64,000 nt of DNA from Maribacter hydrothermalis (GTDB lineage: Bacteria; Bacteroidota; Bacteroidia; Flavobacteriales; Flavobacteriaceae): positions 1,612,001 to 1,676,000 of the forward strand of contig NZ_CP018760.1 in assembly GCF_001913155.1 (NCBI RefSeq), read 5' to 3'. This document shows positions 8,202-16,749 of the stretch, in pieces. The translations under genes were made by a program, and so were the position numbers. Position 1 is the first letter of the stretch, and each line of letters begins with the position of its first letter. A model generated the notes under the pieces. The model was not told where the DNA came from. It ran no database searches and was given only the letters and a program-made list of their open reading frames with translations.

Positions 8202-8209
8202 TAAATTTG
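8202..8209 (+). promoter_or_regulatory. Flavobacterial -7 promoter element of the RNase E/G gene
   Basis: TAAATTTG is an exact TAnnTTTG match downstream of the HU-operon terminator and about 90 bases before the RNase E/G start. It predicts a leader of roughly 85 nucleotides. A TTG lies 12 bases upstream, shorter than the usual -33 spacing. Confidence 0.4.
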
Positions 8210-8254
8210 GATTTCGGCAAGTACTATTGTATTTGTCTATGGTATTGTTTAATC

Positions 8255-8285
8255 AGTTCGTTTCCACTATGCAGTAGAAACGACT
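8255..8285 (+). promoter_or_regulatory. Leader hairpin upstream of the RNase E/G gene
   Basis: An imperfect inverted repeat (left arm agttcgtttccac, right arm gtagaaacgact, loop tatgca) gives about 11 base pairs with one mismatch and one bulge. It ends 14 bases before the GTG start and lacks a T-tract, so it is not a terminator. In enterobacteria RNase E controls its own mRNA through 5'-leader hairpins; a similar role here is inference. Confidence 0.45.
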
Positions 8286-8299
8286 AAAAATATATTCAG

Positions 8300-9847
8300 G
8301 TGAATAGAGAATTAATCGTAAGATCTAGTTCCCAAGCCGTTGACTTTGCCTTGTTAAAGGACGGAAAACTCACTGAACTGCATAAAGAAGAAAGTAGTAA
8401 CGATTTTTCTGTTGGCGATATTTTTCTCGCCAAAATCAGAAAACCGGTAACCGGTCTAAATGCCGCGTTCGTTAACGTTGGCTATGAAAAAGATGCATTT
8501 TTGCATTATCATGACCTTGGTCCGCAATTATCTTCTATGCTTAAGTTCATAAAACAAGTGAGCTCAGGAAAATTAAAGGATTACTCCTTAAAAAACTTTC
8601 CCGTTGAGACCGATATTGACAAAAATGGTGTTATTACCGATGTCATTAAAGCCAACCAATCCCTACTGGTTCAAATTGTAAAAGAACCTATATCTACTAA
8701 AGGACCAAGAATCAGTTCCGAGCTATCAATAGCTGGGCGTTACTTGGTAATGGTTCCTTTCTCGGACCGTGTTTCGGTATCCCAAAAGATTGCAAGCAAA
8801 GAAGAGAAAGACAGGTTAAAACGACTTGTTAAAAGTATTAAACCAAAAGGATTTGGTGTAATTATTAGAACAGTTGCAGAAGGACAAAAAGTCGCGGAAC
8901 TGGACAAAGATCTAGAAAACTTGCTGAACAAATGGTCGGCAATGTGTAAAAAATTGTATCGTGCTCAAACACCATCAAAAGTATTTGTAGAACTCAACAG
9001 AGCATCTTCTATTTTAAGAGATGTATTTAACGATAGTTTTACAGGAATACATGTTGATGATATAACTTTATATAATGAAATTAAGGACTATGTGTCCGAA
9101 ATTGCTCCAGATAAAGAAAACATAGTTAAGCACTTTGATACCAACGTACCTATTTTTGAAAAATTTGGAATAGAAAGACAAATTAAAACGTCTTTTGGCC
9201 GTACAGCTACCATGAGCAAAGGAGCCTATTTAATTATAGAGCATACCGAAGCACTACATGTTGTAGACGTAAATAGTGGCAATAGATCAAATAAAGCTAA
9301 AAATCAAGAAGATACGGCCTTAGAGGTAAATCTTTTGGCTGCTTCAGAAATTGCAAGACAATTACGTCTTCGTGATATGGGCGGAATTATCGTTGTAGAT
9401 TTTATAGATATGGTAAAATCACAACACAGAAAAAAGCTTTTTGAACATCTTAGAGATGAGATGAAAGACGATCGCGCCAAACATAAAATACTACCTCCGA
9501 GTAAATTTGGTTTAATTCAGATCACCCGACAAAGGGTACGACCTGAAATGAATATTAAAACAACTGAAGAGGACCCTAACAATGCAGGGAAACAGGTGGA
9601 AGCACCTATTGTTTTAATAGATAAAATTACAGCGGACCTTGAAAAACTTCTTAAAGGACCTGCAAAAGACAACAGTATAACACTTAATATACACCCGTTT
9701 ATAGCAGCCTATATTACTAAGGGATTTCCATCCATGAGAACTAAATGGTTCTTGGAATATAAAAGATGGGTTAAAATTCAACCGCGTGATGCGTATACGT
9801 ATCTTGAATACCGTTTTAAAAACAAAGACGGCAAAACAATATATTAA
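8300..9847 (+). CDS. rng: Ribonuclease E/G family endoribonuclease
   Basis: 515 residues from a GTG start. An N-terminal S1-type RNA-binding domain (about 37-130; GDIFLAKIRKPVTGLNAAFVN) is followed by the RNase E/G catalytic core. The core contains VVDVNSGNRSNKAKNQ and the metal-binding aspartates in GGIIVVDFIDM. The C-terminal domain ends with RWFLEY-like and DAYTYLEYRFKNK stretches. There is no long degradosome scaffold and no obvious Zn-link cysteine pair, so it resembles RNase G in length. The role is processing of rRNA and mRNA decay. Its leader carries a hairpin, and a terminator follows immediately after the stop. Confidence 0.94.
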   Translation: MNRELIVRSSSQAVDFALLKDGKLTELHKEESSNDFSVGDIFLAKIRKPVTGLNAAFVNVGYEKDAFLHYHDLGPQLSSMLKFIKQVSSGKLKDYSLKNFPVETDIDKNGVITDVIKANQSLLVQIVKEPISTKGPRISSELSIAGRYLVMVPFSDRVSVSQKIASKEEKDRLKRLVKSIKPKGFGVIIRTVAEGQKVAELDKDLENLLNKWSAMCKKLYRAQTPSKVFVELNRASSILRDVFNDSFTGIHVDDITLYNEIKDYVSEIAPDKENIVKHFDTNVPIFEKFGIERQIKTSFGRTATMSKGAYLIIEHTEALHVVDVNSGNRSNKAKNQEDTALEVNLLAASEIARQLRLRDMGGIIVVDFIDMVKSQHRKKLFEHLRDEMKDDRAKHKILPPSKFGLIQITRQRVRPEMNIKTTEEDPNNAGKQVEAPIVLIDKITADLEKLLKGPAKDNSITLNIHPFIAAYITKGFPSMRTKWFLEYKRWVKIQPRDAYTYLEYRFKNKDGKTIY

Positions 9848-9849
9848 TG

Positions 9850-9883
9850 AAAAAAGCGATTTCCTTACGGAGTCGCTTTTTTT
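9850..9883 (+). terminator. Intrinsic terminator of the RNase E/G gene
   Basis: The arms aaaaaagcga and tcgctttttt form a 10-bp stem around a 13-base loop that can pair further internally. The stem is followed by more T. It begins 2 bases after the stop codon. Confidence 0.8.
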
Positions 9884-9929
9884 GTTTATTAGCCCTTTCT
9901 ATTTTATCTTCCAATCATATTTATTAAAA

Positions 9930-10790
9930 ATGGATGATTTACCTATAAACCGAGAAATACAACAAGTTTCAAATAATTTAAACTGTAAAAATTGTTCAGC
10001 TTCGCTACCTAATGATACTTATTTCTGCAATATCTGTGGTGGCAAAGTAATAGTTCAACGCATTACTTTAAAAGGTTTAGCTGAAGATTTTTCTAATAAT
10101 GTACTTGGCTTAGATAATAGGTTTTTCTTCACTATAAAGAAATTAATTATAAGTCCTCATTTAGTTTTTCAAGAATACCTAAACGGTACAAGAAAACGCT
10201 ATATGAATCCCTTTGCCATTCTAGGTTTAACAACTGCAATAGCTATCTTTTTATTTAACTTTTTTGCTGATGAATATTTAGCGCTTAATGTTGAATCTAA
10301 TCAACAATCCGTTTCCATAATGGCGAATATGATGGAAAAACAATTAGGAGAAAACTTTGACAGAGAGGCCTATGAGAAAGAAAATTTAGAATTAATTACT
10401 AATGCAAGTTCTTTTATGCTGAAGTATTTCAACCTGTTGGTAATCTTATTTATGCCTATATATACATATATGGCATTTTTGGTTTATAGAAAACCATATA
10501 ACTACGCAGAACACTTAATAATAAATTCTTACATTCAAAGTATTTCGTTTATTGTTACTTCTATAGTTTTTACAGTTTCAGTCTTTACAGATCCATCCGT
10601 TTATCTTTTGACCATATTCTTTTTAATTTTTTATTATACCTACGCCTATGGTAAGCTATATAAATTAAGTATATCTGAATCTATTTTAAAACTAATGTTA
10701 TTCATAGGACTTATTCTATTAACATTTATTGCTTTTGGAGTTTTATCAATAGTTTTAGGAATAGCTATCGCCTATTTTAGCCCAAAATAA
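9930..10790 (+). CDS. DUF3667 membrane protein with an N-terminal zinc ribbon
   Basis: 286 residues when started at the ATG giving MDDLPINREIQQ. The frame is open further upstream, but that part overlaps the rng end and terminator. Residues about 15-40 hold a zinc-ribbon with two Cys pairs (NCKNC and FCNICGG). A cytoplasmic helical segment (RFFFTIKKLIISPHLVFQEYLNGTRKRYMNPF) and about four to five membrane helices follow. This order is characteristic of DUF3667, a Bacteroidota family of unknown function. It is followed 11 bases later by recX, so the two may be cotranscribed. Confidence 0.78.
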   Translation: MDDLPINREIQQVSNNLNCKNCSASLPNDTYFCNICGGKVIVQRITLKGLAEDFSNNVLGLDNRFFFTIKKLIISPHLVFQEYLNGTRKRYMNPFAILGLTTAIAIFLFNFFADEYLALNVESNQQSVSIMANMMEKQLGENFDREAYEKENLELITNASSFMLKYFNLLVILFMPIYTYMAFLVYRKPYNYAEHLIINSYIQSISFIVTSIVFTVSVFTDPSVYLLTIFFLIFYYTYAYGKLYKLSISESILKLMLFIGLILLTFIAFGVLSIVLGIAIAYFSPK

Positions 10791-10801
10791 TTTTAAAAAT
10801 A

Positions 10802-11278
10802 TTGAACGAAAAAACTAAAGGCCACACTATTCAAGAAGCCACAAAAAAAATAGAAAGCTATTGCGCATACCAAGATCGCTGCCATAAAGAAGTGGTTTCG
10901 AAATTGAAAGACATGGGCATGATCCCGATAGCGATTGACACTATTATTGCACAACTTATTGAAGATAAGTTTTTGAACGAAGAACGCTTTGCAAAAAGTT
11001 TTGCTAGAGGCAAATTCAATATTAAAAAGTGGGGTAAAAATAGAATTGTTAAGGAACTGAAATTTAGAAATATCTCCAAATACAATATTACCACCGCCTT
11101 AAAAGAAATTGACCCTGAGGCCTATTTAACCGCCTTGGATGATTTGGCAAATAAACGACTTGGTCAAATAACTGAATCTAATATTCTAAAGCGGAGAAAA
11201 AAACTTGCAGACTATCTTCTATACCGAGGTTGGGAAAGTCATTTGGTATATGAAAAATTAAAAGAACTTATAAAATAG
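10802..11278 (+). CDS. recX: Regulatory protein RecX
   Basis: 158 residues from a TTG start. It is all-helical and composed of three RecX three-helix repeats: CAYQDRCHKEVVSKLKDMG, then DDKFLNE-like IEDKFLNEERFAKSFARGKF, then the WG-containing NIKKWGKNRIVKELKFRNI, and a closing repeat with LADYLLYRGWESHLVYEKL. RecX binds RecA filaments and limits recombinase activity. Size and motif order are normal for flavobacterial members. recA itself is not in the window. It converges with the cupin gene across 14 bases. Confidence 0.88.
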   Translation: MNEKTKGHTIQEATKKIESYCAYQDRCHKEVVSKLKDMGMIPIAIDTIIAQLIEDKFLNEERFAKSFARGKFNIKKWGKNRIVKELKFRNISKYNITTALKEIDPEAYLTALDDLANKRLGQITESNILKRRKKLADYLLYRGWESHLVYEKLKELIK

Positions 11279-11292
11279 CCTTCGCTTACCAA

Positions 11293-12159
11293 TTAGGTAA
11301 TTATATTATGCCTATTATTTGTTTCTTTAATTGCTCTTTCATTTTTTTCATCAATCCAATCTTGACCTTTTATCTTACGCATTAACACATCATAATAACG
11401 CATTATAAGGATGTTATACGATGCTTTTGCCAAGTTTTTAGGATTACGGGCCAACGCCCTTAAACTCATTGAGAAACCGGGTGTATTGTATTTCATATAG
11501 TGCCAATACCCTTCTGGCATATATAAAACTTCTCCATGGGACAGAGTTGTTCTGAATCCGTTTGCACTTTTTAATGCGGGCCACTTATTATAATCAGGAT
11601 TGGAAAAATCTATACTCTCATGTGTAATTAAAGAATGAGGCACTTTGTAAAGCTTCTCCGTTTCAGATTGTGGAAAAAGCACTACTTCTTTTTTTCCATC
11701 AAAATGAAAGTGAAAAATATTTGCCAAATCGATATCGTAATGCATAAAGGTGTACGAGTCTCGTCCGCCAAAAAACATCATTGGCACTCCTTTTAAAAGT
11801 CTTAATCCAAAATCTGGAAAAGTGTAATCTTTTTGCAAAGCAGGTACCTCCTTAATAATATTCCAAAGGAAAATTCTATATTTTGTAGGTTCTTTTTTCA
11901 ATAAATCCACATACTCAGCCATCTTCATTTTGGCGTGGGGCTCATTAAAACCATCTTTATGTTGCACCGGTCTGTCATCATATAGCGGTACGGTCTTTTC
12001 CCCAGCTACAGATTTAATATAATCTAAATTCCATTTAGAAAATGCAGGCCAATCTTCAATGGCCCGCTCTAAAACTACAGGTTTCTGTGGCTTAAAATAG
12101 GTCTCTATAAAGTCTTCCTTGGTAATATTACTTACCCTTGGTATATCTGCTAAATTCAA
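11293..12159 (-). CDS. Cupin-like (JmjC/cupin_8) Fe(II)/2-oxoglutarate-dependent oxygenase family protein
   Basis: 288 residues from a TTG start. N-terminal RPVVLERAIEDWPAFSKWN is the usual entry of cupin_8 proteins. The double-stranded beta-helix carries a probable metal triad: H and D in FMHYDIDLANIFHF, and a distal H in VLYMPEGYWHYMKY. This layout is that of small-molecule or protein hydroxylases such as FIH-like enzymes; the substrate is unknown. A C-terminal helical extension of about 50 residues is typical of dimerisation in the family. An exact -7 box lies at 12184-12191. Confidence 0.78.
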   Translation of the reverse strand: MNLADIPRVSNITKEDFIETYFKPQKPVVLERAIEDWPAFSKWNLDYIKSVAGEKTVPLYDDRPVQHKDGFNEPHAKMKMAEYVDLLKKEPTKYRIFLWNIIKEVPALQKDYTFPDFGLRLLKGVPMMFFGGRDSYTFMHYDIDLANIFHFHFDGKKEVVLFPQSETEKLYKVPHSLITHESIDFSNPDYNKWPALKSANGFRTTLSHGEVLYMPEGYWHYMKYNTPGFSMSLRALARNPKNLAKASYNILIMRYYDVLMRKIKGQDWIDEKNERAIKETNNRHNIIT

Positions 12160-12183
12160 TTACAAATGGTTTTTTAGGGAAAC

Positions 12184-12191
12184 CAAAGGTA
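12184..12191 (-). promoter_or_regulatory. Flavobacterial -7 promoter element of the cupin-like gene
   Basis: The minus strand reads TACCTTTG, an exact TAnnTTTG match 25 bases upstream of the TTG start. No -33 TTG is visible at standard spacing. Confidence 0.45.
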
Positions 12192-12236
12192 ATTAACGAT
12201 TAGAAAATAATTTCTTAAAAATGTATTAATGTGGTA

Positions 12237-13331
12237 TTAGTTGATGATTTTAGCCTTTTGCTTTGCCGTTTCATTACGCTCTATGGAATGACCAGGTCTA
12301 GACCATTTTGGTTTTTCACCCATAGCTTGTAATGCTGAGTCTTTTGCCTCAACAGTTTTAGGCTGAGATACTTTTGTAAATGGTTTTTGCTGATTTAATC
12401 CTAGCATTTTAAACATTTCCATATCCTCATTTACATCAGGATTTGGAGTCGTCAACAATTTATCGCCTGCAAATATTGAATTTGCCCCTGCAAAGAAACA
12501 CATTGCCTGCCCTTCTCTACTCATTTGCGTGCGACCCGCAGAAAGCCTTACTTGTGTTTCTGGCATCACAATTCTGGTGGTAGCCACCATGCGTATCATT
12601 TCCCATATAGATATAGGCTCTATATCCTCCATAGGCGTGCCTTCAACTGCAACTAATGCATTAATTGGAACAGATTCAGGTTGAGGATTCAAGGAAGTCA
12701 AAGCGACTAACATACCCGCTCTATCTTCCAATGCTTCACCCATACCAATAATACCACCGCTACAAACAGTTACATTACTTTTACGAACGTTCTCTATCGT
12801 ATCTAAACGATCCTCAAAAGCACGTGTAGATATAACATCTTTATAATAATCTTCCGATGTATCTAAATTATGATTGTATGCATATAAGCCTGCCTCTGCC
12901 AAACGTTTTGCCTGATTTTCTGTAATCATACCTAACGTACAACACACTTCCATGTCAAGCTTATTTATGGTACGAACCATTTCTAAAACTTGGTCGAACT
13001 CTGGGCCATCCTTTACATTTCTCCAAGCAGCACCCATACAAACCCTAGAACTACCAGATGCTTTTGCACGAAGCGCTTGAGCCTTAACTTGAGAAACAGC
13101 CATAAGGTCATTACCTTTAATATCGGTATGGTAACGTGCCGCTTGTGGGCAATACCCACAATCCTCGGGACAACCACCTGTTTTTATAGAAAGTAATGTA
13201 GAAACTTGAACCGTGTTCGGGTCATGATTTTTTCTATGTACAGTTGCAGCTTCGTATAGAAGCTCCATTAAAGGCTTGTTATATATTTCTAGAATTTCTT
13301 CTTTTGACCAGTTATGTCTTGCTTCGCTCAT
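12237..13331 (-). CDS. bioB: Biotin synthase BioB
   Basis: 364 residues. This radical-SAM enzyme inserts sulfur into dethiobiotin, the last step of biotin synthesis. The [4Fe-4S] cluster cysteines are C54, C58 and C61 in GGCPEDCGYCPQA. Further family blocks are GSSRVCMGAAWRN, CCTLGMITENQAKRL and YNHNLDTSEDYY, with the [2Fe-2S] ligand arginine in RLSAGRTQMS. The protein has a lysine-rich C-terminal extension of about 35 residues compared with the E. coli enzyme. It is separated from bioA by the flotillin pair but on the same strand, with its own -7 box at 13356-13363. Confidence 0.97.
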   Translation of the reverse strand: MSEARHNWSKEEILEIYNKPLMELLYEAATVHRKNHDPNTVQVSTLLSIKTGGCPEDCGYCPQAARYHTDIKGNDLMAVSQVKAQALRAKASGSSRVCMGAAWRNVKDGPEFDQVLEMVRTINKLDMEVCCTLGMITENQAKRLAEAGLYAYNHNLDTSEDYYKDVISTRAFEDRLDTIENVRKSNVTVCSGGIIGMGEALEDRAGMLVALTSLNPQPESVPINALVAVEGTPMEDIEPISIWEMIRMVATTRIVMPETQVRLSAGRTQMSREGQAMCFFAGANSIFAGDKLLTTPNPDVNEDMEMFKMLGLNQQKPFTKVSQPKTVEAKDSALQAMGEKPKWSRPGHSIERNETAKQKAKIIN

Positions 13332-13355
13332 AAAATCTCATATTCTTTCTGCCCC

Positions 13356-13363
13356 CAAAAATA
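13356..13363 (-). promoter_or_regulatory. Flavobacterial -7 promoter element of bioB
   Basis: The minus strand reads TATTTTTG, an exact TAnnTTTG match 25 bases upstream of the bioB ATG, predicting a leader of about 20 nucleotides. Confidence 0.5.
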
Positions 13364-13419
13364 GTGGAATTCTAGTTTATATCTTAATTAAGTAATTTTA
13401 AAAATAGGGGCTATACTAA

Positions 13420-14853
13420 TTATTCGTCGCCTTTTTTCTTATTTGGGCCTATCCCTTTAGTATTATCTTCTATAGATTCCGATATACCATCCTTACCTTT
13501 TAAATACTCAGGTAATTGCATACCTGCCATATTAAACATTTCTTGAAGTGGTGGTACCGACTTATACATTCCTGATATAAAGTTAGCGGTAGAACTTTTG
13601 CCGTCTTCGCCTTTAGCTCCAGAATCCCAAACCGTCACCTTATCAATTTTAATATTCTTAATTGCTTCGGCTTGGGTTTTTACTAATTCTGGTAATTTAT
13701 CGGCAATCAATAAAAGAACAGCGTCCTTGGGGTTATTTCCAGCGGCCTTCACTATTTCATCTAAACCTTGTGCTTGCTTGGTTAAAACCTCTAAAAGACC
13801 TTGTGCTTCTGCCTGAGCCTTAAACAAGATTGCATCTGCCTCACCTTTTGCTCTTCTTCTTATTCTCTCAGCCTCAGCCTCAGCATCTATTTCAACCTTC
13901 CTTTTATCAATTTCAGCTGGTACAACAATATCGGCCATTTGCGAACTTCTAACGCGTTCGGCTCTTGCCAATTCAGCATCGCGCTCTGCAGCATATGATT
14001 CTTCTAATGCTTTTGCTGACTGAACTTTTTCCGCAGCTATCGCTGTACGTTCTGCTTCTGCTTCCCGCTGTCTTCTTAAAGAGTCTGAATTTGCAACATT
14101 AATCTTTGCAATATTTTCCCCTTCTACAGCTTGTGCATTGGCAGCTGCTACTTGTGTTCGTTCATCCTGTACCGCATTAGCCTCACCAATAGAACCATCT
14201 CTATTTTTTTCCGCAACAGACTTACGTGCTGCATTTATAGCATGAGCCGCCGCTTCTTTACCTAATGCCTCTATATAACCTGATTCATCTACAATATCCG
14301 TAATGTTTACGTTGATCAGTTTAAGTCCAACTTTCTTTAATTCCGACTCTACACTTTGCGAAATATTGGTTAAAAATTTATCTCTGTCCGAGTTAATTTC
14401 TTCAATATCCATTGAAGCTACCACCAAACGTAACTGACCAAAAATAATTTCTTTAGCCAAATCTTGAACTTCTTGCATTCCTTGGCCCAACAAACGCTCT
14501 GCTGCATTCTGCATAATACCAGGTTCTGTAGAAATACCAATTGTAAATCTTGATGGTACGTTTACCCTAATATTTTGCTTACTTAACGCATTCACCAAAT
14601 TAACCTCAATAGAAATAGGTGTAAGATCTAAATATTCATAATCTTGAATTACTGGCCAAATAAACGCTGCTCCACCATGAATACACCTTGCAGAATTTCC
14701 TGATCCTACTTTACCATAGACAACAAGAATACGATCGGATGGACATCTTTTATATCTTCTGATAAAAGAAATAATAATGATAAAAAAGAAGAGGATGGCA
14801 AAGCCAATAGCAATCAAAGATGCGCCTCCAGCTAATTGTAATGGTAATAGCAT
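13420..14853 (-). CDS. Flotillin-family protein (SPFH domain)
   Basis: 477 residues. It has an N-terminal membrane hairpin (about 8-32), then an SPFH/band-7 domain (about 35-200; VYGKVGSG, CIHGGAAFIWPVIQDYEYLDLTPI). Next comes a long alanine/glutamate-rich coiled coil (about 210-370) with the EA repeats typical of flotillins, and a C-terminal globular tail. Flotillins organise membrane microdomains and membrane fluidity. The gene lies 4 bases after the NfeD-like gene on the same strand, mirroring the yuaF-floT (yuaG) pair of Bacillus. The coupling argues for joint function. Confidence 0.9.
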   Translation of the reverse strand: MLLPLQLAGGASLIAIGFAILFFFIIIISFIRRYKRCPSDRILVVYGKVGSGNSARCIHGGAAFIWPVIQDYEYLDLTPISIEVNLVNALSKQNIRVNVPSRFTIGISTEPGIMQNAAERLLGQGMQEVQDLAKEIIFGQLRLVVASMDIEEINSDRDKFLTNISQSVESELKKVGLKLINVNITDIVDESGYIEALGKEAAAHAINAARKSVAEKNRDGSIGEANAVQDERTQVAAANAQAVEGENIAKINVANSDSLRRQREAEAERTAIAAEKVQSAKALEESYAAERDAELARAERVRSSQMADIVVPAEIDKRKVEIDAEAEAERIRRRAKGEADAILFKAQAEAQGLLEVLTKQAQGLDEIVKAAGNNPKDAVLLLIADKLPELVKTQAEAIKNIKIDKVTVWDSGAKGEDGKSSTANFISGMYKSVPPLQEMFNMAGMQLPEYLKGKDGISESIEDNTKGIGPNKKKGDE

Positions 14854-14857
14854 AGGG

Positions 14858-15436
14858 TTATTTATTTAATAGTTCAACAATTAAAATTCCATTTGCGGTA
14901 ACCTGTTTTACACGTACCACATTACTTTGAGTTAAATCTTGATTTTCATCGGTCAACGCTTCTAATTCTCTTAAGGTGCCTTGAACATTGATACTCACTT
15001 TGCCAATTCTAGATCTATTTGCACCAATAGTTAGATAAACCTCGCCTATTTGATTAAGCGCATTATTTAATTTAAGTGTTCCACTACTTTGTAGTTTGGC
15101 TAAATAATAAAACAGGGATGCCATGGCAACCATCATTAATAAACCGCAAATAACTGAAATAATTACGGTAAGCATTTGTGAAAGACCATTGTCTAAACAT
15201 GCAATACCTGTCCACCCAAAAATGGTAAAAAAACCAGTTAAATTCTTAAAGGATAAAAATTGAAAACCAACACCATGATCCCCTTCAATATCGGTGTCTA
15301 CATCACCACTCACATCATCTGCATCACCCCCAAAAAGAGTAGTAACAAGGAAAATCAATAAAAAGAAAGATGCAATTATGGCGACCACCCAGTATACTTT
15401 CTCAAAAACGGTTAATGCATTAAACCAAGTTTCCAT
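14858..15436 (-). CDS. NfeD-like membrane protein with C-terminal OB-fold, flotillin partner
   Basis: 192 residues. It has one membrane span near the N-terminus (about 16-38), an acidic loop DADDVSGDVDTDIEGDHG, two further spans (about 60-112), and a soluble beta-barrel of about 65 residues (IGEVYLTIGANRSRIGKVSINVQGTLRELEALTDE). This topology is that of the YuaF/NfeD1b group, whose genes accompany flotillin genes. The direct 4-base spacing to the flotillin gene supports the call. The acidic loop may bind cations, which is inference. Confidence 0.82.
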   Translation of the reverse strand: METWFNALTVFEKVYWVVAIIASFFLLIFLVTTLFGGDADDVSGDVDTDIEGDHGVGFQFLSFKNLTGFFTIFGWTGIACLDNGLSQMLTVIISVICGLLMMVAMASLFYYLAKLQSSGTLKLNNALNQIGEVYLTIGANRSRIGKVSINVQGTLRELEALTDENQDLTQSNVVRVKQVTANGILIVELLNK

Positions 15437-15532
15437 AATAAAATCTTATTCAGTTAACATTTGAAAGATACTACTTAATGCGAATTAGATAAAAGCTTCG
15501 TGTGTTTAATTTAATCCACTAATAAATAACTT

Positions 15533-16741
15533 TTAATTTTTAGAAACTAAAATACTTACGGCATTACCACCAAAACCTACAGCATTTACCAAGACTCTTT
15601 GTATAGGAGTTTTAACCATTGCTTGTTCTAAAAATGGAACAGCTATAAATTTATTGTTTTGCAACATTAAAACCGCCAACTCTAAATTAAGCATACCCGA
15701 TGTAGCGAAAGTGTGCCCTAGTTTCCACTTATTAGAAGTTAAAGAAGGCAATGTGTTACCAAATACTTTTTTTATGGCATTATATTCTGACAAATCTCCT
15801 TTTATAGTTCCTGGAGCGTGCATTACAATTACATCAACCTCTGAAGGATGCAATTCTCCTAATGCCATTTTCATAGATTTCTGAAAACATAAGGCATTTG
15901 TGGAAATAGAGGTGTTATGTTTTAAAATTTCTGTGGCATAGCCTACGCCGTCAATTGTTGCTAAGGCATTTTTCACTTCTCCTGTTTCTAGACATGCTAC
16001 AGCAGCAGCCTCACCTAAAATCATGGTATTATATTTTTTTTCTAGGTTTAGAGCTTGGCAAGGGTAACTTCGACTTCGTTCAGTTACTGTTGAGATATCG
16101 ATTACCGAAGCAGAATTCGAATCGGGTTCTTTAGCATAAATTTTTAAAGCTTTCATTTGGGCAATGGTAAATTCAGTTAATGGTGCCTCACTGGCGCCTA
16201 CTAAAAACTTATTTGCCATACCACTAGTAAGCCATGCCACACCATTTAATACAGAATGCAAGCCCGTAGAGCAGGTAATGGAGTGTGATATTTCTGGTCC
16301 TGTACAACCCAAATCATGTGAAACCCATGAAGAAATATTGCCTAATGTTGTTGTTGGCGAGCTAAGGGTTGATGCCAAACCAGTTTTTAAATACGCTTTA
16401 TGATACTCCTCAAACAACTTTGTCGCCCCTCTTGATGAGCCTAAATTGATTCCGAATTCAGTATCTTTCTGCCAACCTGAATCTTTTATTGCCAACCTAG
16501 ATGAAACCATAGCATATAGCACACTATCGTCTAACTTCTTATACTTATTATCAGATACACGAAGTTCCTCTACAAGCTCTCTTGCAGAATTTGATAATGG
16601 GGCAACCCAAGATTTAGCACCCCTATTTTCATGTAAAGAAAAATAATGTTCTTTATTCTGATACGCCTGCCAGGTTTCTTTTAATGTACTTCCTATTGGT
16701 GATAGCGATGCTATGGCTGTTATGGATATTTTCTCTTTCAA
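15533..16741 (-). CDS. Beta-ketoacyl-ACP synthase in the biotin cluster
   Basis: 402 residues from a TTG start, thiolase fold of the KAS I/II type. The catalytic triad is intact: C157 in SITCSTGL, H308 in VIVMHAPGT and H343 in KLGHTFATSG. It would condense an acyl-ACP with malonyl-ACP. It lies 8 bases after bioA and is presumably read from the same mRNA, which suggests a part in making the pimeloyl chain; this is inference. Around residues 212-227 the sequence VIDISTVTERSRS interrupts an otherwise ordinary surface region and coincides with a palindromic DNA repeat (16063-16106), so it looks like an in-frame insertion tolerated by the protein. Confidence 0.85.
   Translation of the reverse strand: MKEKISITAIASLSPIGSTLKETWQAYQNKEHYFSLHENRGAKSWVAPLSNSARELVEELRVSDNKYKKLDDSVLYAMVSSRLAIKDSGWQKDTEFGINLGSSRGATKLFEEYHKAYLKTGLASTLSSPTTTLGNISSWVSHDLGCTGPEISHSITCSTGLHSVLNGVAWLTSGMANKFLVGASEAPLTEFTIAQMKALKIYAKEPDSNSASVIDISTVTERSRSYPCQALNLEKKYNTMILGEAAAVACLETGEVKNALATIDGVGYATEILKHNTSISTNALCFQKSMKMALGELHPSEVDVIVMHAPGTIKGDLSEYNAIKKVFGNTLPSLTSNKWKLGHTFATSGMLNLELAVLMLQNNKFIAVPFLEQAMVKTPIQRVLVNAVGFGGNAVSILVSKN
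16063..16106. repeat. REP-like palindromic element inserted in frame in the ketoacyl synthase gene
   Basis: The 44-bp segment begins GGTAA and ends TTACC (inverted). It has an inner inverted pair GTAACT (16064-16069) / AGTTAC (16082-16087) around a CGACTTCG centre. Read in the gene frame it encodes the VTERSRS peptide, a translation I associate with dispersed repeats in Bacteroidota and cyanobacterial genomes. No second copy occurs in this window. Confidence 0.5.
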
Positions 16742-16749
16742 ATTCTAAT

